A stretch of 64,000 nucleotides of DNA from Micromonospora parva (GTDB lineage Bacteria; Actinomycetota; Actinomycetes; Mycobacteriales; Micromonosporaceae). Below, one piece after another: positions 44,699-52,893 of the stretch (position 1 is its first letter; the number at the start of each line of letters is the position of its first letter). The stretch is from the NCBI RefSeq assembly GCF_000718515.1, contig NZ_JNZS01000006.1, forward strand, positions 1 through 64,000, given 5' to 3'. The translations under genes were made by a program, and so were the position numbers. The notes below the pieces were generated by a model that was given only the letters and a program-made list of their open reading frames with translations, was not told where the DNA came from and did not search any database.

Positions 44699-44745
44699 GA
44701 TCTTGGACAGTTTCCGTTACTAGCCAACGGAAACTGTCCAAGATC
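44699..44745. repeat. GATC-tipped palindrome, family C, copy 2
   Basis: Perfect 20-base arms (44699-44718 and 44726-44745) with a 7-base loop; begins GATCTTGGACAGTTTCCG, the core of the copy at 32384-32436. It separates convergent GrpB and GNAT genes. Confidence 0.92.
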
Positions 44746-44811
44746 GGGCGGTGGGCCGCGGGTGCGGACCGCCAGCCGACGGTCCGGGGTTGATCCCCCA
44801 ACCGTGACGTT

Positions 44812-45402
44812 TCAGCGCGGCGGCTGCTGCATGATCCAGGTGGGCACCGGCTCGGACAGGGAGCCCACCACCTCCCAGCCGGCCCGGCGGTACAGCTCGA
44901 CGTTGCCCGGGTTGCTGGTCTCCAGGATCGCCGGCAGGCCGTCGGCGGCGGCACGAGCCAGCCCGGCCCGCATGACGGCCCGACCCCAACCGCGTCCGGC
45001 GCTGTCGGGGTGGGTGCCCAGGACACCGAGATACCAGAACGGGTACGTCGGCAGGGCGTCGTGCACGGTGTCGTCGTAGCCCTGCACCCGGGCCAGCACA
45101 TCGGCCGGGTAGGGATCTTCCTTCGGCGACCCGGACACGACGGCCGGCACGATGCCCGGCTGCTCGGCCGCCGGCGGCTCCCAGATGGCGGCGGACGCGC
45201 CGGCACCGATCGTCCAGATCGACGACCAGTGCACCCGCTTGTCGAAGAGGTTCCCGAAGAAGATGGCGGCGTAGCGCGGGTAGGTCTCCTCGTCCGGGAA
45301 CAGGAACCGCAGCACGGGGTCCTTGACGAACGCGGCGACCAGCGAACCGACCACCGCGTCGCGGTCGGCTGGGGTGGCGATGGTGATCTCGGGCGTTGTC
45401 AC
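44812..45402 (-). CDS. GNAT family N-acetyltransferase
   Basis: 196 residues. The acetyl-CoA site is YLGVLGTHPDSAGRGWGRAV near residue 125, followed by LETSNPGNVELYRRAGWEVVG. It probably acetylates a small amine; which one is unknown. TAGTGT (45411-45416) lies 8 bases before the GTG at 45402; a GTG at 45414 would add four residues but overlaps that element. Confidence 0.88.
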   Translation of the reverse strand: MTTPEITIATPADRDAVVGSLVAAFVKDPVLRFLFPDEETYPRYAAIFFGNLFDKRVHWSSIWTIGAGASAAIWEPPAAEQPGIVPAVVSGSPKEDPYPADVLARVQGYDDTVHDALPTYPFWYLGVLGTHPDSAGRGWGRAVMRAGLARAAADGLPAILETSNPGNVELYRRAGWEVVGSLSEPVPTWIMQQPPR

Positions 45403-45467
45403 AGCAGTCGACACTAGCCGGAAATGCGCCTTGACCCTGACACGGTGGCGGGCCGAAGACTGCCGCC

Positions 45468-46352
45468 ATGAACCTCGATGACTACCGAAACCACTCCCCC
45501 TACAGCGCTCCCGGCCGGCACGGCGGGCTCCTCGACGCCGTGGCGACCGACATCCCCACCGTGGCGGCGACCGTCCGCAACGTGATCGTCCACTACCGGG
45601 CCGGCGGCGTGGAGCTGCCCGACGACCGGCTGGAGGAGGTGAACCACCGTTGGATGGACCGCATCCTCGACACCGACCAGTCCCGTTTTCCCCTGCCGCT
45701 CACGAGCGGGCGCCCGGCAGCCGAACGGGTGGCCGGCTGCTGCCGGGACCACACACTGCTGTCGGTCGCGATCCTGCGCCAGCACGGCATTCCCAGCCGC
45801 AGCCGGGTCGGCTTCGCCTCCTACTTCACGCCCGGCTGGCATCACGATCACGTCCTGGTCGAGTACTGGAACGGCCACCGCTGGGTCTGGGCGGACCCGG
45901 AGCTCGACCCGGCTGGCGACTGGCGGTTCGACGGCTACGACATCGATCCGGGGGCGGGTCTCTTCGATTCGGCGGCGCGGGTGTGGTCGGCGTACCGGGC
46001 GGGGGCGACCGATCCCGACGTCTACGGCGTGGCTCCCGACCTGCCGGTCCACGGCGCCTGGTTCATTTACAACTACGTCATGCACGAGCTGGCCCATCGG
46101 CAGAAGGATGAGCTGCTGCTGTGGGACAGCTTCGGCGCGATGACCGACGACCTCGCCGACGCCGACCTCACGCTCGCCGACGAGATCGCCGCGCTGCTGC
46201 TCCAGGCGGACGACGGCGACGAGGCCGCGGAGAAGGCGCTGGCCGACCGGTACGCCACCGACAGCCGGCTGCGTCCCGGCGCTCGGGTGCGCAGCTTCTC
46301 GCCGGTCTCCGGCACGGTGAGCACCGTCGAGCTGCGCGTCAGCCGAAGGTGA
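45468..46352 (+). CDS. transglutaminase-like domain protein
   Basis: 294 residues. The catalytic Cys is in AGCCRDHTLLSVAILRQHGI, the His in HHDHVLVEYWNGHRWVWADPE, and the Asp follows in that strand. This is the transglutaminase/protease core of bacterial TGc proteins. The ATG at 45468 is 6 bases after AAGACT; TTGACC (45431-45436) is a possible -35. Its end overlaps the convergent gene by 14 bases (46339-46352). Confidence 0.85.
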   Translation: MNLDDYRNHSPYSAPGRHGGLLDAVATDIPTVAATVRNVIVHYRAGGVELPDDRLEEVNHRWMDRILDTDQSRFPLPLTSGRPAAERVAGCCRDHTLLSVAILRQHGIPSRSRVGFASYFTPGWHHDHVLVEYWNGHRWVWADPELDPAGDWRFDGYDIDPGAGLFDSAARVWSAYRAGATDPDVYGVAPDLPVHGAWFIYNYVMHELAHRQKDELLLWDSFGAMTDDLADADLTLADEIAALLLQADDGDEAAEKALADRYATDSRLRPGARVRSFSPVSGTVSTVELRVSRR

Positions 46353-47280
46353 AGGCGTACGCCTCGGCCCCGGGCTCGCCGAACGTGATCTCCAGGGTCC
46401 GTTCGCGGATCGCGTCGTCCTGGCGGACGAGCTGGTAGAGGCGGCCGTCCTGGAGGACGCCGTTGCCGTCGGCGTCGACGTCGACGCCGTGCGACGGGCC
46501 GGGAGCAGCGCCGTCGAGCAGCACCCGGAACGGGATCGACCGTCCCGCCCCGGGGGCGAGCACGAGATGCGCGTCGCGGGAGTGGAACCGGACGGCGACG
46601 CCGCCGCCGGCCCGGTCGAGCACGACGTTCTCCGAACCGATCGTCCACTCCCCCGCCAGGGCCCACTGATTGAGGTCGAGGCTCTGCGGCACCTGGTATT
46701 CGCGGCGTTCGTCCAGCGCCGGCTCGTTCGGCGACGCGAAGTGTTCACCGCGACTGAAACCGAGGTACGTCTCGGGCGTGCGCAGGTTGGCCCAGTCGGC
46801 CTCCGCCTCCGGGCCGACCCCCTCGACGGGTACGGGTGCGCGCTCGATGCCGAGCAGTTGTTGGAGCACCCGCTCGGACTGCTCGTAGCGTCCCTCGCCG
46901 AAGTGGTCGTCGCGGATGACGCCGTCGGTGTCCACGAAGTAGAGCGCCGGCCAGTAGTGGTTGCCGAAGGCACGCCAGATCACGTAGTCGTTGTCGACCG
47001 CCACCGGGTAGTCGATGGACCGGGCAGCGACCGCCCGCCGCACCCAGTCGACGTCGTGCTCGAAGCCGAACTCGGGCGTGTGCACCCCGACGACGACAAG
47101 CCCGTCGTCGCGGTAGGCGTGCGACCAGGCGCGCACGTACGGCTCCTGGCGCAGCCAGTTGATGCAGGTCAGCGTCCAGAAGTTGACCAGGACGACGCGT
47201 CCGCGCAGGTCGGCGGGGCCGAGTGGCTCGGAGTTGAGCCACTCGGCCGCCCCGTTGAGCGGGGGCAGGTGCACGGCCAT
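46339..47280 (-). CDS. thioredoxin-like protein with a single active-site cysteine
   Basis: 313 residues. A redoxin domain (residues about 1-150; RGRVVLVNFWTLTCINWLRQEPYVRAWSHAY) resembles the DipZ C-terminal thioredoxin, which has CXXC, but here the second Cys is Trp (CINW). A beta-sandwich follows (residues about 190-313; LVLAPGAGRSIPFRVLLDG). Without the second Cys it cannot reduce disulfides alone; it may bind or act with a partner. Start directly after the epoxide hydrolase stop. Confidence 0.85.
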   Translation of the reverse strand: MAVHLPPLNGAAEWLNSEPLGPADLRGRVVLVNFWTLTCINWLRQEPYVRAWSHAYRDDGLVVVGVHTPEFGFEHDVDWVRRAVAARSIDYPVAVDNDYVIWRAFGNHYWPALYFVDTDGVIRDDHFGEGRYEQSERVLQQLLGIERAPVPVEGVGPEAEADWANLRTPETYLGFSRGEHFASPNEPALDERREYQVPQSLDLNQWALAGEWTIGSENVVLDRAGGGVAVRFHSRDAHLVLAPGAGRSIPFRVLLDGAAPGPSHGVDVDADGNGVLQDGRLYQLVRQDDAIRERTLEITFGEPGAEAYAFTFG

Positions 47281-48504
47281 CTAGCGCAGCGACCGGAAGG
47301 CGGTGCGAAGCTCTTCGGAGAAGATCTTCGGCTGTTCCCAGGCCGCGAAGTGCCCGCCCACGTCGAGCTTGTTGTAGTAGATGAGGTTGGAGTACGCCTG
47401 CTCGGCCCAACTCTGCGGCGCCTCGTACAGCTCGTCGGGGAAGACGCTCACGGCGACCGGGATTTTCACGCCCTTGGCGGCGAAGAACGACAGCTTGTTC
47501 TCCGCGTACAGCCGAGCCGAGGAGACCCCGGTGTTCGTCAACCAGTAGAGCGAAATGTTGTCGAGGAGGTCCTCCGGCGTGATGCCTCGGGGCTGCCCGG
47601 CGACGGACTCGGAAATGAGCTTCAGGCTGGCGGCGTCATGGTCGAGCATGTAGGTCGCCAAGGCGACGGGCGAGTCAGCCAAACCGGTCAGCGTCTGCGC
47701 GCGTCCCATCTCAAGGGCGTAGCTGGAATGCTTCCAGAAGAAGTCCGCCTGCTCACAGGCGCGCCTCTCATCGTCGGAGAGGTTGGACGGGAGCGAGGCG
47801 AGGGGATTGTTAGCACCAGTGATACCGGACTGGAGCATCGCATCGATGTCGGGCGGATACACACCCGGCATGTTGGTGTGAATGCCGATCAGTTCCGGAG
47901 GTGCCTGCACCCCCATCAGATCCGTGATGAGCGCACCCCAGTCGCCACCCTGCGCCACGAATCGCGTGTAGCCCAGGCGTTTCATCAACTCGATCCAGGC
48001 GGTGGCGATGTGTTGCGGGTCCCAGCCGGGCATGCTCGGCTTGCCGGAAAAGCCGTAACCAGGCATCGACGGGATCACCAGATGGAAGGCATCCGAGGCG
48101 CTCGCGCCGTGCTCGGTGGGATTGGTGAGCGGGTCGATGATCTTCATCTGTTCGATCACCGAGCCCGGCCACCCGTGCGTGACGATGAGCGGTAGGGCGT
48201 CCTCATGCTTCGAACGGATGTGGAGGAAGTGGATGTCGAGGCCGTCGATCTCGGTCATGAACTGTGGTAGGGCGTTCAGCCTCGCCTCGACCTTGCGCCA
48301 GTCGTACTCTTTTTCCCAGTAACGCGCGAGGGCCTGCATTGTGGCAAGCTGCACTCCCTGCGACTGGTCGTCCACCGTTTCCTTGTCCGGCCAGCGGGTG
48401 GCTTTGATGCGCCTTTTCAGGTCGTCAAGGTCGGCCTGGGGAATGTCGACCGAGAACGGCCGGATCTCCGTGGTGCCCGGACGAGTCTTGGTTTTGACAG
48501 CCAT
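47281..48504 (-). CDS. epoxide hydrolase with EHN domain
   Basis: 407 residues. N-terminal EHN segment (ADLDDLKRRIKATRWPDKET, then YWEKEYDWRKVEARLNALPQF), then an alpha/beta-hydrolase with oxyanion HGWPGS near residue 110, nucleophile Asp in GGDWGALIT and His in VGGHFAAWEQP. Opens epoxides with water. It is visibly AT-richer and uses codons unlike its neighbours, so it was probably acquired by transfer. RBS GGAGAGG upstream. Its stop abuts the next gene's start codon. Confidence 0.92.
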   Translation of the reverse strand: MAVKTKTRPGTTEIRPFSVDIPQADLDDLKRRIKATRWPDKETVDDQSQGVQLATMQALARYWEKEYDWRKVEARLNALPQFMTEIDGLDIHFLHIRSKHEDALPLIVTHGWPGSVIEQMKIIDPLTNPTEHGASASDAFHLVIPSMPGYGFSGKPSMPGWDPQHIATAWIELMKRLGYTRFVAQGGDWGALITDLMGVQAPPELIGIHTNMPGVYPPDIDAMLQSGITGANNPLASLPSNLSDDERRACEQADFFWKHSSYALEMGRAQTLTGLADSPVALATYMLDHDAASLKLISESVAGQPRGITPEDLLDNISLYWLTNTGVSSARLYAENKLSFFAAKGVKIPVAVSVFPDELYEAPQSWAEQAYSNLIYYNKLDVGGHFAAWEQPKIFSEELRTAFRSLR

Positions 48505-48702
48505 GCGTTTTTCCTCTCCGTCTAGGTTTGCGCCTCGCGAGGAGAAAGCATCGGGTGCAGGCTCTGCCCGGACTCAGGTGCCAATGAATGGGCACGCCGC
48601 CGCCATATCTCGGAGCCTAGTGTCGGCCGACCGCGATGGTCGGCGAAGTCGACACTTGCTCAACTGCCTTCCGGACGGCGGTCGACACAGCGGACAGCGA
48701 CC

Positions 48703-49482
48703 TCATGCGGTCTCGGCCTGGAGGGCGGGGCCGAGGAGGAGTCCGCCGTCGATGACGTACTCCGAGCCCGTGATGAACGACGCGTCCGATGAGGTGAGGA
48801 ACAGGAGAAGTCGGCTGACATCGGTCGGCTCCCCGAGCCGGGGGATCGCGAACGGCTCGGGTGAGTAGAAGTCGGCGATTGCCGCGACTGCGCCAGCTGC
48901 TGGTTCGTGGATGAAGGGGGTCGATATCACGCCGGGGTGGATGGTGTTCACCCGGATGTGGTCGCGGCCGAGCTCGAGTGCCGCCGTTTGGGTGAGGCCT
49001 CGCACGGCCCACTTACTGGCGACGTACGGCGCGTAGTGAGCCGTGCCGCCCAGGCCCATTGTCGAGCCGATGGTGACGATGGCTCCCCCTCCCGCCCGGC
49101 GCAGCGCGGGGGCCGCGACCTTGATGCCGAGGAAGGTCCCGGTGAGATTGATGTCGAGGATGCGCGACCACGTGGCCTGCTCGGTGTTGTCGATCGTCGC
49201 CGGCGGGTTCTGCACGCCGGCGTTGTTGACGAGCACGTTCAGGGCGCCGAAGGCGCTCTCGGCGGCCAGCACAGCGGCGGACCACGAGCTCTCGTCGGTG
49301 ACGTCGAGGCGGGCGAAACGAGCGCGGGTTCCCAGCTCGTCGGCGAGAGCGGCGCCGCGCTCGGCGTCGATGCCGCCGATCACCACGTTCGCTCCCTCGG
49401 CGTGAAAGGCGCGCACGTGGCTCGCGCCCTGGCCGCCGGTTCCACCGGTGACGAGCACGGTCTGGTTGTCGAAGCGGGGCAT
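48703..49482 (-). CDS. short-chain dehydrogenase/reductase
   Basis: 259 residues, classical SDR: VLVTGGTGGQGASHVRAF, NNAGVQNPPATID, STMGLGGTAHYAPYVASKWA with Ser, Tyr and Lys, and HPGVISTPFIHEP. The ATG at 49482 follows AAGGAG. It pairs with the divergent TetR gene at 49624. Substrate unknown. Confidence 0.92.
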   Translation of the reverse strand: MPRFDNQTVLVTGGTGGQGASHVRAFHAEGANVVIGGIDAERGAALADELGTRARFARLDVTDESSWSAAVLAAESAFGALNVLVNNAGVQNPPATIDNTEQATWSRILDINLTGTFLGIKVAAPALRRAGGGAIVTIGSTMGLGGTAHYAPYVASKWAVRGLTQTAALELGRDHIRVNTIHPGVISTPFIHEPAAGAVAAIADFYSPEPFAIPRLGEPTDVSRLLLFLTSSDASFITGSEYVIDGGLLLGPALQAETA

Positions 49483-49540
49483 CAGATGCTCCTTCGGTAC
49501 GGGGGTGGATGACCGTCGTGGTGATGACCGGGCGGCCAGT

Positions 49541-49560
49541 GGTGAGCCGGTCGACTCACC
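49541..49560. promoter_or_regulatory. TetR operator, SDR side
   Basis: GGTGAGCCGGTCGACTCACC, a 20-base inverted repeat (GGTGAG and CTCACC, with GnCGAC-type centre), upstream of the SDR gene. Confidence 0.7.
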
Positions 49561-49588
49561 GCTGGCCTGACACTAGGCGGACGGCAGA

Positions 49589-49608
49589 GGCGAGTCAAGC
49601 CACTCACC
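49589..49608. promoter_or_regulatory. TetR operator, TetR side
   Basis: GGCGAGTCAAGCCACTCACC, the complement-oriented variant of the site at 49541-49560 (GGTGAG, 8 bases, CTCRCC). It ends 3 bases before the -10 TATGCT of the TetR gene. Confidence 0.7.
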
Positions 49609-49623
49609 TCGTATGCTCGGCCC

Positions 49624-50244
49624 ATGAGCAGGGCCTTGACCACGTATCACCAGCGCGTCGCCCAGGAGAAGCGGGCGCTGATCGTGACGGCCGCGACCGC
49701 GCTGTTTCTCGAGTTGGGCTACGACCGGACGTCGCTGGCGCGGATCGCCGAGCGCTCAGGAGTTTCGCGGGCCACCCTGTTCAAGCAGTTTCCGAGCAAG
49801 GCCGCGCTGTTCGACGCCATCGTGACCGAGTCCTGGTCGACGGCCGACGAGGAGGACCCTCCGCCCACGGGCAACGTCGTTGCCGGGCTGAGCATCATCG
49901 GCCGCCGTTACGCCGCACTGCTGGGCCGCGCCCAGATGACCGACCTGTTCAGGATCGTCATCGCCGAACTGCCGCGGTTCCCCGAGCTGGCCCATGCGCA
50001 GTTCTCGCGCGGGAAGATGCCCTACTTCGAGTCCGTCCGCAGCTACCTCCTGGCTGAGCACGAGGCGGGAACGGTGCGGGTCGAGGACGCCGAACTCGCG
50101 GCCACCCAGTTCCTGGGCATGATCTCCAACTACGTCTTCTGGCCGACGCTGCTGGTGCCGGGCTGGGAGGTGAGCGCCGAACGCACCGCCCAGGTGGTCG
50201 ACGAGGCCGTCCGCACCACCGCCGCCCGATACGCCACGACGTGA
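49624..50244 (+). CDS. TetR family regulator
   Basis: 206 residues. Helix-turn-helix ARIAERSGVSRATLFKQFPSKAALF (residues about 40-65), then an all-helical ligand domain. The ATG at 49624 is 6 bases after TATGCT (49612-49617). It likely represses itself and the divergent SDR gene through the two 20-base operators. Confidence 0.93.
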   Translation: MSRALTTYHQRVAQEKRALIVTAATALFLELGYDRTSLARIAERSGVSRATLFKQFPSKAALFDAIVTESWSTADEEDPPPTGNVVAGLSIIGRRYAALLGRAQMTDLFRIVIAELPRFPELAHAQFSRGKMPYFESVRSYLLAEHEAGTVRVEDAELAATQFLGMISNYVFWPTLLVPGWEVSAERTAQVVDEAVRTTAARYATT

Positions 50245-50286
50245 CCACCGACGTCCGCGCACGGCACCGACGCCCGGCAGGACCGG

Positions 50287-51135
50287 TCACGGGCGCTCGA
50301 CGGCTTTTTCGGCGGCGCGACTGACCTGCTCCCAACCCGCCCAGGTGTCCATCCGCTGGCGGGAGATGTCGAACGCCAGGTCGTACACCATGCTGCCGAG
50401 CAGGAGTCGCAGCGGCGGGTCGTCGCTGTCGACCAGCCGCAGCAGCGCCTCGGCGGCCAGCCGGGGTTCGCTGTCGATCGAGCCTTCCGCCCACTGGCGT
50501 TCCATCTCGGCACGCAGTGGTGCGTAGGCGTCCATCGGAGTGGTGGCGCGCACGCTGGTGTAGAGGTCGGTCCAGTAGCCGCCCGGCTGCACGATGCTGA
50601 CGGTGACGTCGAAGGCCGCCGCCTCCATCGCCAGCGCCTCACTCATCCCTTCCAGGGCGAACTTGCTCGCGCTGTACAGGCCGGTGCTGGGGAAGCCGCC
50701 GAGCGCGGCGATGCTGGAGACCTGCACGATGTGGCCGGACCGCTGGGCGCGCAGGTGTGGCAGCACCGCCTGGCTGACCCAGAGCGCGCCGAAGAGGTTG
50801 ACCTCGAACTGGGCGCGCGCCTCGGCCTCGGTGAACTCCTCGATCATGCCCATGGACAGGGTGCCGGCGTTGTTGACGACGATGTCGAGCCGACCGAAGT
50901 GCTCGACGGCGGTGCCCACGGCCGCGATCACGGCCGCGCGGTCGGTGACGTCGAGGGTCAGGGCCAGCAGCCGGTCGGCGTACTTCTCGTCGAAGTCGCG
51001 GTGCGCGATGGTCCGGGCGGCGGCGACCACCCGGTCACCGCGGTCGAGCGCGGCGTCGGCGAAGGCGCGGCCCAGGCCGCGGCTGGCGCCGGTGATGAAC
51101 CAGGTACGGGGGGCGGCGCCGGAGGGGGTGCGCAT
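50287..51135 (-). CDS. short-chain dehydrogenase/reductase
   Basis: 282 residues: WFITGASRGLGRAFADAAL, NNAGTLSMGMIEEFTEAEA, SSIAALGGFPSTGLYSASKFA with Ser-Tyr-Lys, and QPGGYWTDLY. The ATG at 51135 follows AAGAGG. TAGCCT (51199-51204 on the minus strand) is a likely -10 element. It is divergent from a TetR gene whose operators flank both promoters. Confidence 0.92.
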   Translation of the reverse strand: MRTPSGAAPRTWFITGASRGLGRAFADAALDRGDRVVAAARTIAHRDFDEKYADRLLALTLDVTDRAAVIAAVGTAVEHFGRLDIVVNNAGTLSMGMIEEFTEAEARAQFEVNLFGALWVSQAVLPHLRAQRSGHIVQVSSIAALGGFPSTGLYSASKFALEGMSEALAMEAAAFDVTVSIVQPGGYWTDLYTSVRATTPMDAYAPLRAEMERQWAEGSIDSEPRLAAEALLRLVDSDDPPLRLLLGSMVYDLAFDISRQRMDTWAGWEQVSRAAEKAVERP

Positions 51136-51170
51136 GCGAAGCCTCTTTCCTCTTGACGAGACGAAACGAG

Positions 51171-51189
51171 ACGAGACGGTTCGTCTCGT
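51171..51189. promoter_or_regulatory. TetR operator 1
   Basis: ACGAGACGGTTCGTCTCGT, 8-3-8 perfect inverted repeat just downstream of the SDR transcription start. An extra half-site lies at 51157-51164. Confidence 0.85.
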
Positions 51190-51228
51190 TACGGCTGAAG
51201 GCTAGACGCACCCCGACACCACGTCAAG

Positions 51229-51247
51229 ACGAGACGGTCCGTCTCGT
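51229..51247. promoter_or_regulatory. TetR operator 2
   Basis: ACGAGACGGTCCGTCTCGT, the same 8-3-8 site with one loop base changed, ending 6 bases before the TATCGT -10 of the TetR gene. Confidence 0.85.
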
Positions 51248-51267
51248 CGTTGCTATCGTGGTGCCCC

Positions 51268-51870
51268 ATGACGCCCAACACCGCCCGCCGGCGCGAGACC
51301 TCGCGGCGCGCCATCCTCACCGCGGCCTTCGACCTGCTTCAGGAGACGGGGTACGCGAAGCTCAGCATCGAGGGCATCGCCGCGCGGGCCGGCGTCGGCA
51401 AACAGACCATCTACCGCTGGTGGCCGTCGAAGGGCGCTGTCATCTTCGACGCCTTCCTCATGCTCAGCGAGGCCACCGAGGGTGGGCCGCCGACGCTGCC
51501 GGACACCGGCGACCTGGCGGCGGACCTGACAGTGGTGCTGCGCGCGACGGTCGAGGAGATGAACGACCCCCGCTTCGAGCAACCGATGCGCGCGCTGGCC
51601 ACCGAGATCGCGCTCGACCCCGAGCTGGCCGCGGCGTACGCCGAACGGTTGGACGGGCCGTTGAAGGAGGCCAAGCGGCAGCGCCTGCGCAGCGCCCAGC
51701 AGGCGGGCCAGATCGCCGACGACGTCGACCTCGACGTGGCGGTGGACCTGATCTGGGGGCCGCTGCTCAGTCGCTGGCTGCACCGCAGCGGCCCGCTCAC
51801 CGCCGAGTACGCCGACCTCGTCGTCAGCACCGCCCTCAACGGATTGCGCCCCCGCCGATCCGACGAGTGA
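51268..51870 (+). CDS. TetR family regulator
   Basis: 200 residues. Helix-turn-helix EGIAARAGVGKQTIYRWWPSKGAVI (residues about 32-56); the C-terminal domain resembles TetR_C_11-type regulators. The ATG at 51268 is 8 bases after TATCGT (51254-51259). It should repress itself and the SDR gene, blocking both at the GAGACG operators. Confidence 0.93.
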   Translation: MTPNTARRRETSRRAILTAAFDLLQETGYAKLSIEGIAARAGVGKQTIYRWWPSKGAVIFDAFLMLSEATEGGPPTLPDTGDLAADLTVVLRATVEEMNDPRFEQPMRALATEIALDPELAAAYAERLDGPLKEAKRQRLRSAQQAGQIADDVDLDVAVDLIWGPLLSRWLHRSGPLTAEYADLVVSTALNGLRPRRSDE

Positions 51871-51925
51871 CGATCGGTGGGACGACTTTGCGCTGCCGCA
51901 GCGTGGTGCGGCAACATCAGGCGCC

Positions 51926-52843
51926 GTGACGGCACCAGGCACGGCCCCCGACAACGATCTCCCGGCCCGCACGCCCCGGGTGAGTCGGCGGGTCAGACAC
52001 TGGTTGGCCGGTGCCGGGGTGGCCACCCTGGCCGCCGTCCTCGGCATCACCCTCGCCGTACGCGGCGGCGCCACCCCGGCCTGCGCCGCGCCGCCGACCG
52101 GTAACGCCGTCCACAAGGGCAAGGCCAGCTTCTACGACGCGGGCCGCTCGGGTGGCAACTGCTCCTTCCCGGGCCCGCCGGCGGACCGGCTCTACGTGGC
52201 TCTCGGCGCAGCCCAGTACTCCGGATCGGCGGCCTGCGGCAGCTACCTGCAGGTGAGTGGTCCGAAGGGCACGGTCCGGGTCATGGTGATGGACCAGTGC
52301 GGCGGCTGCGGACCCAGCAAGATCGACCTTTCCACCGAGGCGTTCACCAGGATCGCCGACCGGTCGCAGGGCATCGCGCCCGTCACGTACCGGGCGGTGG
52401 TGAACCCTTCGCTCGACGGTGGGCTCACCTTCCGGATGAAGGGCGGCGCTTCGCGGTACTGGTTCGCGGTGCAGGTCGGCAACCACGGCAACCCACTGCG
52501 CTCGGTCGAGGCGAAGGGGCCGGGTGGCGGCTTCCGCAAGGCCGTCCGCCAGAGCGACAACCACTGGACCATCGAGGGCGGGATCGGCCCCGGGCCGTAC
52601 AGCATCAGGGTGACCGACGTGTACGGACGCCAGGCGACCGCGACCACCATCCGGATGGTCACCAAGCAGGTGCAGCGCAGCACGGCCACCCTCGCCAGCG
52701 CCTCCCCCACACCCGGCAACTCCCCCGCGGCCCCGCCGACCCCCAGCGCCGCGCCTTCGCCGACAGCGACGGAATCGGCAGCGCCGACGGCGACAGTCGA
52801 GGCGCTCGCCGGCGCCGCCGGACTCGACGCCCCTCGCTGCTGA
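51926..52843 (+). CDS. secreted expansin-like protein
   Basis: 305 residues. Basic N-terminus and a membrane anchor or signal (WLAGAGVATLAAVLGITLAV), then an expansin D1 double-psi barrel (GKASFYDAGRSGGNCSF, AACGSYLQVSG, VMVMDQCGGCGPSKIDLS with the key Asp). Next comes a D2 CBM63-like domain (YWFAVQVGNHGNPLRSVEA), and a Pro/Ser/Thr tail. It loosens plant wall or cell-wall polymers without hydrolysis. Start at the GTG at 51926. An Ala/Pro/Thr-rich tail of 60 residues is longer than in EXLX1. Confidence 0.88.
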   Translation: MTAPGTAPDNDLPARTPRVSRRVRHWLAGAGVATLAAVLGITLAVRGGATPACAAPPTGNAVHKGKASFYDAGRSGGNCSFPGPPADRLYVALGAAQYSGSAACGSYLQVSGPKGTVRVMVMDQCGGCGPSKIDLSTEAFTRIADRSQGIAPVTYRAVVNPSLDGGLTFRMKGGASRYWFAVQVGNHGNPLRSVEAKGPGGGFRKAVRQSDNHWTIEGGIGPGPYSIRVTDVYGRQATATTIRMVTKQVQRSTATLASASPTPGNSPAAPPTPSAAPSPTATESAAPTATVEALAGAAGLDAPRC

Positions 52844-52893
52844 CCGACCTGCCGAACACCGTCGTCAATCCTTGCGGGCACGCAGGATCCGCC

